This document shows, in pieces, positions 1-7,928 of a stretch of DNA of 64,000 bases (the stretch's first letter is position 1; each line of letters opens with the position of its first letter). The translations under genes were made by a program, and so were the position numbers. The stretch is from Bacillota bacterium (lineage in GTDB: Bacteria > Bacillota > Clostridia > Oscillospirales > Ruminococcaceae): positions 1 through 64,000 of the forward strand of contig JAEWRN010000033.1 in the NCBI GenBank assembly GCA_023460035.1, written 5' to 3'. A model generated the notes under the pieces. That model ran no database searches, was not told the DNA's origin, and saw nothing but the letters and a program-made list of their open reading frames with translations.

Positions 1-86
1 GTATCTACAATTTCCAACACGCCGCGATCTAATTTCCCTCGCTGCAACATTCCACATCACCCATACCTATTTTACCGTTTTTAAAT

Positions 87-110
87 GAAAAAGCCCAGCT
101 TTCGCTGGAC
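87..110 (-). terminator. Rho-independent terminator, minus strand
   Basis: CCAGC / GCTGG stem (95-99 and 104-108) closed by a four-base loop reading GAAA on the minus strand, followed on that strand by a T-run (87-92). It lies downstream of the small minus-strand gene ending at 188 and would end its transcript. Confidence 0.6.
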
Positions 111-127
111 CTTTTTCGACAGACTGA

Positions 128-152
128 GAGCTGGGACATGATGTCCCAGCTC
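128..152. repeat. 12-bp-arm palindrome, element copy 1
   Basis: Perfect inverted repeat with arms 128-139 and 141-152 around a single base. A diverged copy, differing at three of 23 positions, lies at 2626-2648. Each copy sits just downstream of a minus-strand gene of mobile-element character, so they are probably related 3' hairpins carried by the same kind of element. Confidence 0.6.
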
Positions 153-187
153 TTTAACTTTTCCTGCATTTACTTTGCAGTTTTTTA

Positions 188-427
188 TCAGTCAAGGTAG
201 TTACCAACTTCTGCAGCGTTATATTGCTTAATGATTTCAATGATAACGGAACCATCCGGTTGGGTGGTCTCTTGCACAATTTTGTATTTGGTTTTGTTTC
301 TTGCCAAACTTGCCTTATAGGTTTCTACTTCCCGTTTTACTGCTTTCACCGTATATTCGTGGCCTACGTTTTCTTTGAGAAAAAAATGTAACGTCTGGCA
401 AATACAAGCCGCCTTTACTCTTTTCAT
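188..427 (-). CDS. Small mobile-element-associated hypothetical protein
   Basis: A 79-residue basic protein. The N-terminal half has a Cys-containing helix (residues 5-12) and a Lys/Arg-rich middle. The C-terminal part (KIVQETTQPDGSVIIEIIKQ) looks like two beta strands. I recognise this type only as a conserved hypothetical of integrative elements in gut Firmicutes and do not know its function. A good ribosome binding site (GGAGG) precedes the ATG. It lies downstream of a broken CarD-like gene on the same strand and is followed by a palindrome and a terminator, so the stretch is probably the residue of a decayed element. Confidence 0.6.
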   Translation of the reverse strand: MKRVKAACICQTLHFFLKENVGHEYTVKAVKREVETYKASLARNKTKYKIVQETTQPDGSVIIEIIKQYNAAEVGNYLD

Positions 428-489
428 TCTGATTCACCTCCCTCCGGCTGTTGGTGCCGGTTCTCTATATAAAAGCACAACGCCTAAAG

Positions 490-808
490 TCACCATGATT
501 CAGAGATATGTTGAACAATAAAGTTTTCCAACTCGCATTGCTCAATATTTAAAGCCTCTGCAAGGTAGGAACAAAGGATTGTTTTTGCTTGGTTAGCTAG
601 TTCTTCCTCTATTTCTGTCGGGTGCTTTTTTGCTTTTTTATCATTACGGCGGATGTAATCGGTCTTTATTACTTTTACCCACCCGACAGGGGTCTGCACC
701 TTGTATCATTTCTTGAAATGCAGCTAACCGACATTTGTCATTTGCAATCATGATTGTTGGGATGTATGGCATACGTTCAATAAGTTCGAGCGCTTCGTTT
801 TTATTCAC
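490..808 (-). pseudogene. CarD-like regulator C-terminal remnant, frameshifted
   Basis: Two reading frames join into one protein. Frame one, from a GTG at 806-808, reads NKNEALELIERMPYIPT and ends near GADPCR. Frame two, covering 490-699, continues GWVKVIKTDYIRR and runs to the stop. Together they match the helical C-terminal domain of clostridial CarD/CdnL-type RNA polymerase-binding proteins. The break lies near 677-695. A GGGAG site stands nine bases before the GTG, which is why I prefer it to the in-frame ATG at 815-817. The N-terminal RNA polymerase-interacting Tudor-like domain is absent, so this is a remnant even without the shift. Family assignment rests on motif memory. A sequencing error at the shift cannot be excluded. 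Confidence 0.6.
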
Positions 809-875
809 AAATCTCATCTCCCTAGCTTATTTTTGTATTTGCAGCCAGTGCCATATGGCTTTTTAACATAATAAA

Positions 876-918
876 ACGAATAGCGCGACAGCCCTATTTA
901 TACTGTCAGGCTATTCGT
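876..918 (-). terminator. Hairpin downstream of MATE gene
   Basis: Arms ACGAATAGC (876-884) and GCTATTCGT (910-918), reinforced by an inner GACAG/CTGTC pair (887-891, 903-907). On the minus strand it is followed by a TTTTATT tract. It lies 115 bases beyond the MATE stop codon and is its likely terminator. Confidence 0.6.
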
Positions 919-1032
919 TCCGCTCCATATTATAGCAATAATAATCAGTGCTTTTCAAAGGCGGTTTTGAACAAATAAATCGTTTTTAGATTTGTGAATA
1001 ACATCGAATTTTTTGTTTGTAAATTAATTGAT

Positions 1033-2460
1033 TCACTTTTTATTCATTGTTTCCCTGCCTGTTTCCGGCTGTTTCAACGTTTTCATGGTAAAAGCAATTA
1101 CGGCAATAGACATTATAAAGGTCAAAATATCTGACACCGGCATAGAATACAAAACTCCGTCTAGCCCAAACCAGGCCGGCAATAAAATTGCAAACCCTAC
1201 GCCAAAAACAACTTCACGCACCATTGAGAGCAAAGTAGAAGCCATTGCCTTTCCCAGCGATTGCAGGTAAATAAACGTTGCCTTGTTGATGCAGGCCAAA
1301 ACCATCATACAAAGATAAATACGAAATGCTTTGACTGCAAAATCGGTATAATAGGAGCTCTCATTTGCCGCACCAAATATCGCTATGAGCTGATGTGGGA
1401 AACCCTCTACAATAATAAGCGCAACCGCCCCAACAGATGCCTCTGCTACCAGCAGCAGCTTAAACAATGATTTTACGCGGTTTTTGTGCCCTGCCCCCAT
1501 ATTGTACCCCACAATTGGGATACAGCCTGCCGCCATGCCAACTACTATGGATATTACGATTTGGAAAAACTTCATAACGATGCCTACCACAGCCATTGGA
1601 ATTTGCGCATATTCAACCTGCCCAAAAACCGGGTCTAATGCGCCATATTTGCGAATCATATTATTTATTGCTGCCATTGCCGCTACCAGCGAAATTTGAG
1701 ACAAAAAGCTGCAAATGCCCAAAGGCAAAAACTTTCCAACCAGATGCCCATCCAGCCGAAAGCTATTACGATGCAAATGCATCGCCTTCATATGAAAAAG
1801 GTACCAAACGGCAAGCACCGCAGTCAATGCCTGACCTAACACAGTAGCTACCGCAGCGCCCATCATACCCCAATGAAAACCAAAAATAAAAATAGGGTCA
1901 AGAATAATATTAACCACGGCACCCGCCAAGGTTGAAATCATAGCAAACTTAGGGCTGCCATCTGAACGAATAATCGGGTTCATTGCCTGACCAAACATAT
2001 ATACGGGGATACCCGCAGTAATCCAAAAAAAATACTCTTTAGACAGTGCAAAAGTTTCCGGGTTTACCCGGCCACCAAACAAAGCCAAAATTTGTTCTTG
2101 AAACATCAAATAAAGCACCGTCAAAACGAGGCTTACACTTACACACAGCACAATTGAATTACCAACGCTGCGGTGTGCATCCTCATTCTTTTCTGCCCCA
2201 AGGCAAATGCTCACAAAAGCACAGCATCCATCGCCAATCATGACGGCAAGAGCCAATGCCACCACTGTCAGTGGGAATACAACTGTATTGGCCGCATTGC
2301 CGAAGCTTCCAAGGTAACTTGCATTTGCAATAAAAATTTGGTCAACAATGTTGTATAACGCCGCTACCACTAGTGAAATGATGCAGGGCACCGCATACCG
2401 GCGCATCAACGCCCCTAAATGCTCGGTTTCCAAAAAAGAATTTGCTCTTTGTCCGCTCAA
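1033..2460 (-). CDS. MATE family multidrug efflux transporter
   Basis: A 475-residue inner-membrane protein of usual MATE length with about twelve hydrophobic segments in two six-helix halves. The N-terminal signature EHLGALMRRYAVPCIIS followed by VAALYNIVDQIFIA is typical of MepA-like MATE exporters, which expel cationic drugs in exchange for Na+ or H+. The start is a TTG (2458-2460) preceded by GGAGG at suitable distance. No ATG gives a better fit. The leader carries a strong hairpin with a T-run (2515-2550), suggesting transcription attenuation. Substrate is unknown. The flanking genes are element debris and do not help. Confidence 0.9.
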   Translation of the reverse strand: MSGQRANSFLETEHLGALMRRYAVPCIISLVVAALYNIVDQIFIANASYLGSFGNAANTVVFPLTVVALALAVMIGDGCCAFVSICLGAEKNEDAHRSVGNSIVLCVSVSLVLTVLYLMFQEQILALFGGRVNPETFALSKEYFFWITAGIPVYMFGQAMNPIIRSDGSPKFAMISTLAGAVVNIILDPIFIFGFHWGMMGAAVATVLGQALTAVLAVWYLFHMKAMHLHRNSFRLDGHLVGKFLPLGICSFLSQISLVAAMAAINNMIRKYGALDPVFGQVEYAQIPMAVVGIVMKFFQIVISIVVGMAAGCIPIVGYNMGAGHKNRVKSLFKLLLVAEASVGAVALIIVEGFPHQLIAIFGAANESSYYTDFAVKAFRIYLCMMVLACINKATFIYLQSLGKAMASTLLSMVREVVFGVGFAILLPAWFGLDGVLYSMPVSDILTFIMSIAVIAFTMKTLKQPETGRETMNKK

Positions 2461-2514
2461 AAAAAAGTCCTCCGTTTCAACTCTTGAATCTAATCCAAAT
2501 CGCCATAAAACAAA

Positions 2515-2550
2515 AGACGCGTAAGTCCAGAATCCTGGATTTACGCGTCT
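2515..2550 (-). promoter_or_regulatory. Leader hairpin (attenuator-like) before MATE gene
   Basis: AGACGCGTAA (2515-2524) pairs with TTACGCGTCT (2541-2550), and an inner six-base stem extends it to about 16 pairs with one G-U. On the minus strand it is followed by TTTTGTTTT, the form of an intrinsic terminator. It stands about 55 bases before the MATE start, so read-through control of the pump is plausible. It could instead be the terminator of the upstream chimeric ORF, although a nearer hairpin (2626-2648) already serves that role. Confidence 0.5.
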
Positions 2551-2625
2551 CGCAACTCGGTTAGCATTATCATATCACTAGAAATTTTAAAAAGTCAAAC
2601 ACAATTTTCAAGAATTCAAAAAAAG

Positions 2626-2648
2626 GCTAGGACACGATGTCTCAGCTC
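2626..2648 (-). repeat. Diverged palindrome, element copy 2 (terminator-like)
   Basis: Matches the palindrome at 130-152 in 20 of 23 positions. On the minus strand it forms an imperfect stem followed by CTTTTTTTG, so it would work as a terminator for the chimeric ORF ending at 2664. Confidence 0.5.
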
Positions 2649-2663
2649 AGCTTTCGGTTTTAA

Positions 2664-3236
2664 TTATAACTCTGGCCTTAGTGGTTCCATCTGCAAAGAC
2701 AGGTGAAAAAAGCGTGCCATGTCCTTTTGTGTTTCCCATTCTCGCTCGGCAATGAACTTGGTAAACTTTTGCGGGTCTTTACGACCTATTTTCAGCGCGT
2801 GAATGTAATCAGCCCTGCAAATGGGCGGTATCACCGCGATTTCATACCCGGCCTGCATCAGCGCGGCATTCATCATTAAGCGCGCCGTACGCCCATTGCC
2901 ATCCTCAAACGGGTGGATATACACAAACTGCCGATGCAGGTCTATGCTAAGCGCACGACGGATTGACACTTTTTTTGCTTCATAATCAAAATCAGAAAAT
3001 TGAAGCCCGTACAGTTCGCCAGGGCGCAGACCGCAGTTAAACAGTAGCAAAACTTGCAGCTTCATTTTATTGTCGTTTTCAAATGCATCCACTATGTCAT
3101 GCAGCTCTTCATCGGTGAGGGCTTTGTACTCATCTGGCGGGATGACGCGGGAAATTAGTTTTTGCACATCTGCCATATAGTTTTTAGGGATATAGCCTTC
3201 GCGTGCGCAGTAACGGATGACTGCCCTTAAATCCAT
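2664..3236 (-). pseudogene. Tyrosine integrase / Fic chimeric ORF
   Basis: A 190-residue ORF made of two unrelated protein pieces. Residues 1 to about 97 are part of a tyrosine recombinase: the end of the core-binding domain and the start of the catalytic domain, including GLRPGELYGLQFSDFDYE with the first catalytic Arg. The second half (about 100-190) is the C-terminal part of a Fic protein with an intact HPFEDGNGRTAR motif. The recombinase lacks its HxxR and Tyr boxes, and the Fic half lacks its upstream helices. An in-frame deletion between two genes, or recombination at the short shared stretch around residues 96-102, would give this. It is probably not functional, but the frame is open and an ATG is present. 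Confidence 0.7.
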
Positions 3237-3332
3237 GTTCGGAACTCATGTTTATATGTTTTAAAATAAATAACCATATATTGATAATCATCACTGTCAG
3301 ACTATAATGGATAATAAAAAGGGGGGGTAAAA

Positions 3333-4517
3333 ATGGCCAGAGATAAAAAAAGCGAAAATGCAACTAATGCTGCGTCCACGACAAATTCCCAGAAAAATGT
3401 TGAGTCAGAAAAGACTAAACGAACTCGTCTTTCTCAGTCCGCATATCCCTTATTTGCTTTAGATGAGGCTATTTCTATTTCAAAAGCGATAAAGGACAAC
3501 TTTGCTGGCCAACCCACTGCGCCACTATTGGTGGCTAGTTCCTGTCGCATTTCTCCTACCAGTTCAAACTGGAGAACTCTAACCGGAGCTTCTGCGGCCT
3601 ATGGCTTGACAACAGGAAGCTATAACGCCAAGGAGATTAGCCTCACTCCTTTAGGAGAACGGGTTGTTGCGCCTCTCAAAGAAGGTGACGATATTATCGC
3701 GTTGAAAGAAGCAGCGTTGACACCATCAATATTGTCAGAATTTTATCAACAGTATAATAGGAACAAGCTTCCTAAAACCGATATTGCACATAATGTGCTA
3801 TTAAAAATGGGAATTCCAAAAGATCGGTTGGAAATAACTTGGCAGATACTTAAAGCAAATGCAACAAAAACAAATATGCTAAAAATTATCAGTGGAAATG
3901 AATATTTATTTCTGGATAATGTGAATAGCTTAGATGGAAAGACCTCTTCACTTATAGCACCTCAAGTTGATACTCCAATTTTACCAGAAGACGAGAGCGC
4001 TGATACTATTCCTTCCGATGTTTTAGGACGGATGAATATATCTCCACCAAATAGTGAACCCACTGTTACAGTTGTTGTCCCAAAAACGAAACCAAATATT
4101 TTTATTTCACACGGTAAGAATAATACTGTAATTGTCGGTCAACTAAAGGAACTTCTCCTTTATGGGCAAATGGAGCCAATTGTATCTGTTGAGCGGGAAA
4201 CAACAGCGATTCCTGTTCCAGATAAAGTTTTTGATGATATGCGAAACTGTGATGCTGGAATAATCAACATTGATTTAGAAGAAATCACATTAGAAGGTGG
4301 CATAAAGTATAATAAATTAAACGAAAATGTTCTTATAGAAATTGGTGCAGCAATAGCTCTCTATGGCAAAAGAGTTATCCTTTTGTGCAAGAAAGGAACA
4401 AACTTGCCTTCAAATTTACAAGGACTCTACCGTTGTGAATATGATGGCTCCCAGCTGGATTATGCGGCTACCATGAAATTGCTTAAAACTATGCAAGAAC
4501 TACGTACAATGATGTAA
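3333..4517 (+). CDS. TIR-domain effector with N-terminal winged-helix-like region
   Basis: A 394-residue protein. The C-terminal domain (about 254-370) reads NIFISHGKNNTVI, then ERETTAIPVPDKVFDDMRNCD and NENVLIEIGAAIALYGK, the pattern of the CAP12/Pycsar-type TIR family (formerly predicted nucleotide-binding protein). Members cleave NAD+ in anti-phage defence. The conserved Glu of the ENVLIEIG motif is the expected catalytic residue. Residues 1-35 are polar and low-complexity. Residues 36-115 look like a winged-helix segment, and 120-250 is a helical linker. No cyclase or partner gene is adjacent, so the trigger is unknown. The gene is clearly AT-richer than its neighbours and borders an integrase remnant, which suggests horizontal acquisition. 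GGGGGG precedes the ATG. Confidence 0.8.
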   Translation: MARDKKSENATNAASTTNSQKNVESEKTKRTRLSQSAYPLFALDEAISISKAIKDNFAGQPTAPLLVASSCRISPTSSNWRTLTGASAAYGLTTGSYNAKEISLTPLGERVVAPLKEGDDIIALKEAALTPSILSEFYQQYNRNKLPKTDIAHNVLLKMGIPKDRLEITWQILKANATKTNMLKIISGNEYLFLDNVNSLDGKTSSLIAPQVDTPILPEDESADTIPSDVLGRMNISPPNSEPTVTVVVPKTKPNIFISHGKNNTVIVGQLKELLLYGQMEPIVSVERETTAIPVPDKVFDDMRNCDAGIINIDLEEITLEGGIKYNKLNENVLIEIGAAIALYGKRVILLCKKGTNLPSNLQGLYRCEYDGSQLDYAATMKLLKTMQELRTMM

Positions 4518-4643
4518 TGCGTATAAAATGGTTGTTGTCTGATAATTATTAAAAAATCCAAATTAGCCCGCTTTCGCAAATAGTCTGTATTACTTTCGCT
4601 TTGTTTTTGCTGTAATTACCAGCCAGTCCCATAACAGAAAAAC

Positions 4644-4680
4644 GGCCCTGACTTTCAACCAGTCAGGGCCATTTGTTTTT
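4644..4680 (+). terminator. Terminator of TIR gene
   Basis: GGCCCTGACT (4644-4653) pairs with AGTCAGGGCC (4661-4670) and is followed by ATTTGTTTTT. It lies about 125 bases after the TIR stop codon. Confidence 0.8.
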
Positions 4681-4731
4681 ATCGACCTTTGTTGCCGTAC
4701 TGCGCAGAGGGTAGTGCCGCACCGGGCGTTG

Positions 4732-5832
4732 TTAGTGTTTTTCCTCTAGAGTGACGGCCTTGGCGCCGTGCTTTGCAACAAGGTGCTTGAACAAAACCGC
4801 CGCGCAAACGACCATGCCGAAATACCCCATGTACGGGTAGATGATGTTGATGAGCTGCGCAAACGGCAGGCGGCCGCCAACATAAGACACCGCTGCCAGC
4901 ACCAGCGCAATCACCTTGAATTTGCGGCTTTTATCCTCATGCTCCAGCTTGTTTGCCACCGCCCAAAGCATGGGGGTCGCCGTGGTATAAATGCCCGCCA
5001 GCATGACCAGCGAATAAACGATGCCAAAGCCAGACACCAGCTTGTCCGCCATATACACCGCAGGCACCGCTTTGTCGTGCAGCACCGGCAGATAGGCCGA
5101 GATGCCAAGGCTCACCATCAGCGCCGTCAGTGAAAAGGCAACGCTGCCCAGCGCGCCGCCCCGTTTACACTCTGCGTCGCTGTCAAACATGCCGCCGATA
5201 CCGGCGAGAAACGGCATCAGCGTAAAGCTGCAAAAGGTGGCGTAGTTGATGCCCGAAAGCCACCAGAACGGCGTTGCTTTCGCCATATCATAGGTCTGGT
5301 AAGTCGCCGCTGCCTGTGCGATGCCCTGCGGGTTTTGCACAAGGCAGCCCACGCTGACGAGCAGCGCCATGAAGATGATTACCGGGCCGATGCGGCCAAT
5401 GATGTCGGTGAGTTTTTCGAGCCCCAGCAGCACGGTGCCAAGTGAAAGCAGCAGCATCAGCGTACGCCCCGCCCACTGCGGCAGGCCGTAATACTCGTTT
5501 AACAGCGAACTTGCACCGGACAGCATAATAACATAAATGCCGAGCAGAAACACCGGCATCAGCCATTCAAAAAACCGCCCCAGCACATTGCCGCAGTAAT
5601 AGCGAAAAATCGCGTTGGCATCCTTCAATTTCAGTTTTCTTGCATCCGTTGCCACCAGCGCGGCAATACAGACCATCAGCCCGGCGGTAAGCAGGGCCCC
5701 CACCGTGCCCCACACCGGCCCGTAACAGGTAAAGAACTGCATGACCTCCTGCCCGCTGGCAAAGCCGGACCCGATCAGGTACGCAACAATGGCACCCGCA
5801 AAACGAATGACCTTTTTTGTGCTTTTTGTCAT
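4732..5832 (-). CDS. YkvI-like membrane transporter
   Basis: A 366-residue polytopic membrane protein with about ten hydrophobic segments. The N-terminus reads RFAGAIVAYLIGSGFASGQE, the hallmark of the YkvI family, which shares the APC/LeuT-type fold of amino-acid symporters. The unwound-helix motif (GSGFASGQE) is where substrate and ion bind in that fold. GGGGGAG precedes the ATG. It lies downstream of an ornithine cyclodeaminase-family gene on the same strand but is separated by a strong terminator, so it may be only partly co-transcribed. Transport of an amino acid or related compound is inference. No substrate is established. Confidence 0.8.
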   Translation of the reverse strand: MTKSTKKVIRFAGAIVAYLIGSGFASGQEVMQFFTCYGPVWGTVGALLTAGLMVCIAALVATDARKLKLKDANAIFRYYCGNVLGRFFEWLMPVFLLGIYVIMLSGASSLLNEYYGLPQWAGRTLMLLLSLGTVLLGLEKLTDIIGRIGPVIIFMALLVSVGCLVQNPQGIAQAAATYQTYDMAKATPFWWLSGINYATFCSFTLMPFLAGIGGMFDSDAECKRGGALGSVAFSLTALMVSLGISAYLPVLHDKAVPAVYMADKLVSGFGIVYSLVMLAGIYTTATPMLWAVANKLEHEDKSRKFKVIALVLAAVSYVGGRLPFAQLINIIYPYMGYFGMVVCAAVLFKHLVAKHGAKAVTLEEKH

Positions 5833-5892
5833 AGAAATGCTCCCCCTTTTTCGTGCAGTGCGGGAAGCTTGCCGATTTGGTTTTTGCCCTAA

Positions 5893-5924
5893 AAAACCCC
5901 GCGCAACCCAATGCGCGGGGTTTT
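5893..5924 (-). terminator. Terminator between ocd-like and ykvI-like genes
   Basis: AAAACCCCGCGCA pairs with TGCGCGGGGTTTT around a short loop. The minus-strand transcript ends in a T-run. It follows the ornithine cyclodeaminase-family gene and precedes the YkvI-like start. Confidence 0.8.
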
Positions 5925-6005
5925 GATTGTTGTAGCTGTCACCGGTTTGTCAGTGACCCCTTTTTTTGCAGACAAAGCCCGGCAGCTGCACGTTATCCTG
6001 TTTTA

Positions 6006-7004
6006 TCACAGCTCAATAACGCTGCCGATGCCCTGCTGCACGGCGCACTCGTAAATGCGCTGTGCCGTCACGATGTCCAGCACCGCGCTGCCGGTCGTCT
6101 CAAAGAAGGTGATATCCTCTTCGCTCTGCCGCCCGGCCACTTTGCCGGCAATCAGCTCGCCCAACTCCGCAACTTTATCCGCAGAAAAAATGCCTTTTTG
6201 AATCGGCTGGATCAAATCGCCCGACTCGTTGACGGCACCGTCGCGGGTGTCTACAAAGACATGGTCTGCGTGGGTGACAATGTAGTCATCGATTTCGGCC
6301 ATTTCCGGCGTATACGAACCCACGCCGTTGATGTGTGCTCCCTTTTTCACCAGCTTGCCGTCAAACACCGCGCGCTTTGCGGTGGTGACTGTCGTGATGA
6401 TGTCGGCGTCCTCCACCGCTTCGGCCGGTGTTTGCGCCGCAACGATTTTAACCCCGAATTGTTCGCCAAACTGTGCCGTCATTCTTTCGGCAAAGGCCGC
6501 GGCACGCTCTGTGCTAATGTCGAACACCTTGACCAATTTGATGGGGCGCACGGTAAGCACCGCCTCAAGCTGTGTTTCAGCCTGGCCGCCGGTGCCAAAC
6601 AGCGCAAACACCTTGCTGTCCTTGCGGGCCAGCTCGTCGGTCGCCGCACCGGCAACGGCGCCGGTGCGGATACGGGTCAAAAAGGTACCGTCCATCATCG
6701 CGCACACTTCGCCGGTTTCGCTGTTGACCAGCACCATGGTGGCGGGCACGCTGTTACGACCCTTTTCGATGTTTTTGGGGTAAACCGAAACAATTTTAAC
6801 GCCCAGCGCATGCGCCGGTGCCGCATAGCCATACATGTAAAGGCTTTGGCCCTCGTGCTCGGGCACATCCAAATTCGCCCGCAGCGGGATGTTGCTTTTG
6901 CCCTCAGAGTATAACTTTAAAGCGTCTTTATCTGCCTGCACGGCATCTTTCATCGTAAAAACGCGACGCATATCCGATTCATTCAACACTACAATTTTAA
7001 TCAT
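6006..7004 (-). CDS. Ornithine cyclodeaminase / mu-crystallin family protein
   Basis: 332 residues, the usual length. The N-terminal dimerisation half contains PLRANLDVPEHEG and a lysine-containing VKIVSVYPKN. The Rossmann half starts at VFALFGTGGQAETQLEAV, an NAD(P)-binding glycine motif. Family members perform NAD(P)-dependent reactions on amino and imino acids (ornithine to proline, alanine dehydrogenase, ketimine reduction). The sequence does not settle which. It is preceded by a TauE/SafE-type permease and a TrmB-type regulator on the same strand, with AAGGAG before the ATG. I infer one TrmB-controlled catabolic or detoxification unit. Confidence 0.85.
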   Translation of the reverse strand: MIKIVVLNESDMRRVFTMKDAVQADKDALKLYSEGKSNIPLRANLDVPEHEGQSLYMYGYAAPAHALGVKIVSVYPKNIEKGRNSVPATMVLVNSETGEVCAMMDGTFLTRIRTGAVAGAATDELARKDSKVFALFGTGGQAETQLEAVLTVRPIKLVKVFDISTERAAAFAERMTAQFGEQFGVKIVAAQTPAEAVEDADIITTVTTAKRAVFDGKLVKKGAHINGVGSYTPEMAEIDDYIVTHADHVFVDTRDGAVNESGDLIQPIQKGIFSADKVAELGELIAGKVAGRQSEEDITFFETTGSAVLDIVTAQRIYECAVQQGIGSVIEL

Positions 7005-7031
7005 ATTCTTCTATTCTCCTTATGCCAGGTG

Positions 7032-7907
7032 TCAGGCCTGCTCTTTTGCTTTTCTGGAACTCAGCAGCATGGTGACCGCGCTGTAAAGGATGACAGCCAC
7101 GACAACCCACTGCAGGGCCGAAACATTCAGGCTTTTGACCACAAACACTGCGGCCAGCACGCCCAGCACACCAAAGGTAGAAGTAAACAGCGTAACTTTT
7201 CTGCTGTAGCCGTCGAGCTTAATGAACTGCATCGAGCCGACCGGCACCGAGAAGGTGCAGGCGCCCATCATGATGGGGAACGCCACGCCGGGGTTGAGGC
7301 CAAGGGCATAAACAGTTGCCATGGTCAGCGCGTAAGAACCGATGCCGATGTTGTTCAGCGCGCCGTACACAAAGCACAGCACCGCAAAAATCGCCAGCTT
7401 CACACCGGTCAGCGCAGTGTCTTCGCCGCCGGAGGGATACACGTTGAATTTGTTTGCCAAAATTAAAATTGCCGCAATAAACAGCCCGGCCGCAACAAAC
7501 TTTTTAATGGTGTTCGCCGGCAGCTTTACCACAAACCGCGGGCTGACATAAGCACCGATGACCTGGCCCACAATGGCAATGATCAGCGTTGCAAGGCCCA
7601 CCTGAATGGAGGAAATGTAGCACAGCGCCATCACAGCCACCGGCAGCACGCACTGAGTGTTCAATGTGCCGGGCAGCTTTTCAGAGTTGACCCACTTTGT
7701 TTTGGGGTAAAGGGAAGAGGAAATGGCAAAGTCGGAAATGCCAAAGGTGGAAAGCAGAAAAATAATGAACGAAGAAATGGCAAGTGCAATGGGGTTGCCG
7801 GCTTCTTTCATCGTCTGGCCCTTGTGTGCAAGCAGGTCACGCACAAAGGTGACAAGAAATGTGCCGTTTACAATAACAACCAGCGCAAGAATAATTGGTA
7901 CGATCAT
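7032..7907 (-). CDS. TauE/SafE (TSUP) family permease
   Basis: 291 residues with about eight membrane helices arranged as two four-helix halves, as in the TSUP family that moves sulfite, sulfoacetate or other small organic anions. The N-terminus contains NGTFLVTFVRDLLAHK. The second half contains VYGALNNIGIGSYALT, where the paired Asn and Gly residues are typical. GAGGAG precedes the ATG. It sits 27 bases from the downstream cyclodeaminase-family gene and 21 bases from the upstream regulator stop, so the three are surely one operon. Direction and substrate are unknown. Confidence 0.8.
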   Translation of the reverse strand: MIVPIILALVVIVNGTFLVTFVRDLLAHKGQTMKEAGNPIALAISSFIIFLLSTFGISDFAISSSLYPKTKWVNSEKLPGTLNTQCVLPVAVMALCYISSIQVGLATLIIAIVGQVIGAYVSPRFVVKLPANTIKKFVAAGLFIAAILILANKFNVYPSGGEDTALTGVKLAIFAVLCFVYGALNNIGIGSYALTMATVYALGLNPGVAFPIMMGACTFSVPVGSMQFIKLDGYSRKVTLFTSTFGVLGVLAAVFVVKSLNVSALQWVVVAVILYSAVTMLLSSRKAKEQA

Positions 7908-7928
7908 ACAAGCGTCTCCTCACTTTTT

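Noticed and set aside
6328..6783. Plus-strand frame opposite the ornithine cyclodeaminase-family gene
   Set aside because: Fully contained antisense frame with no family content.
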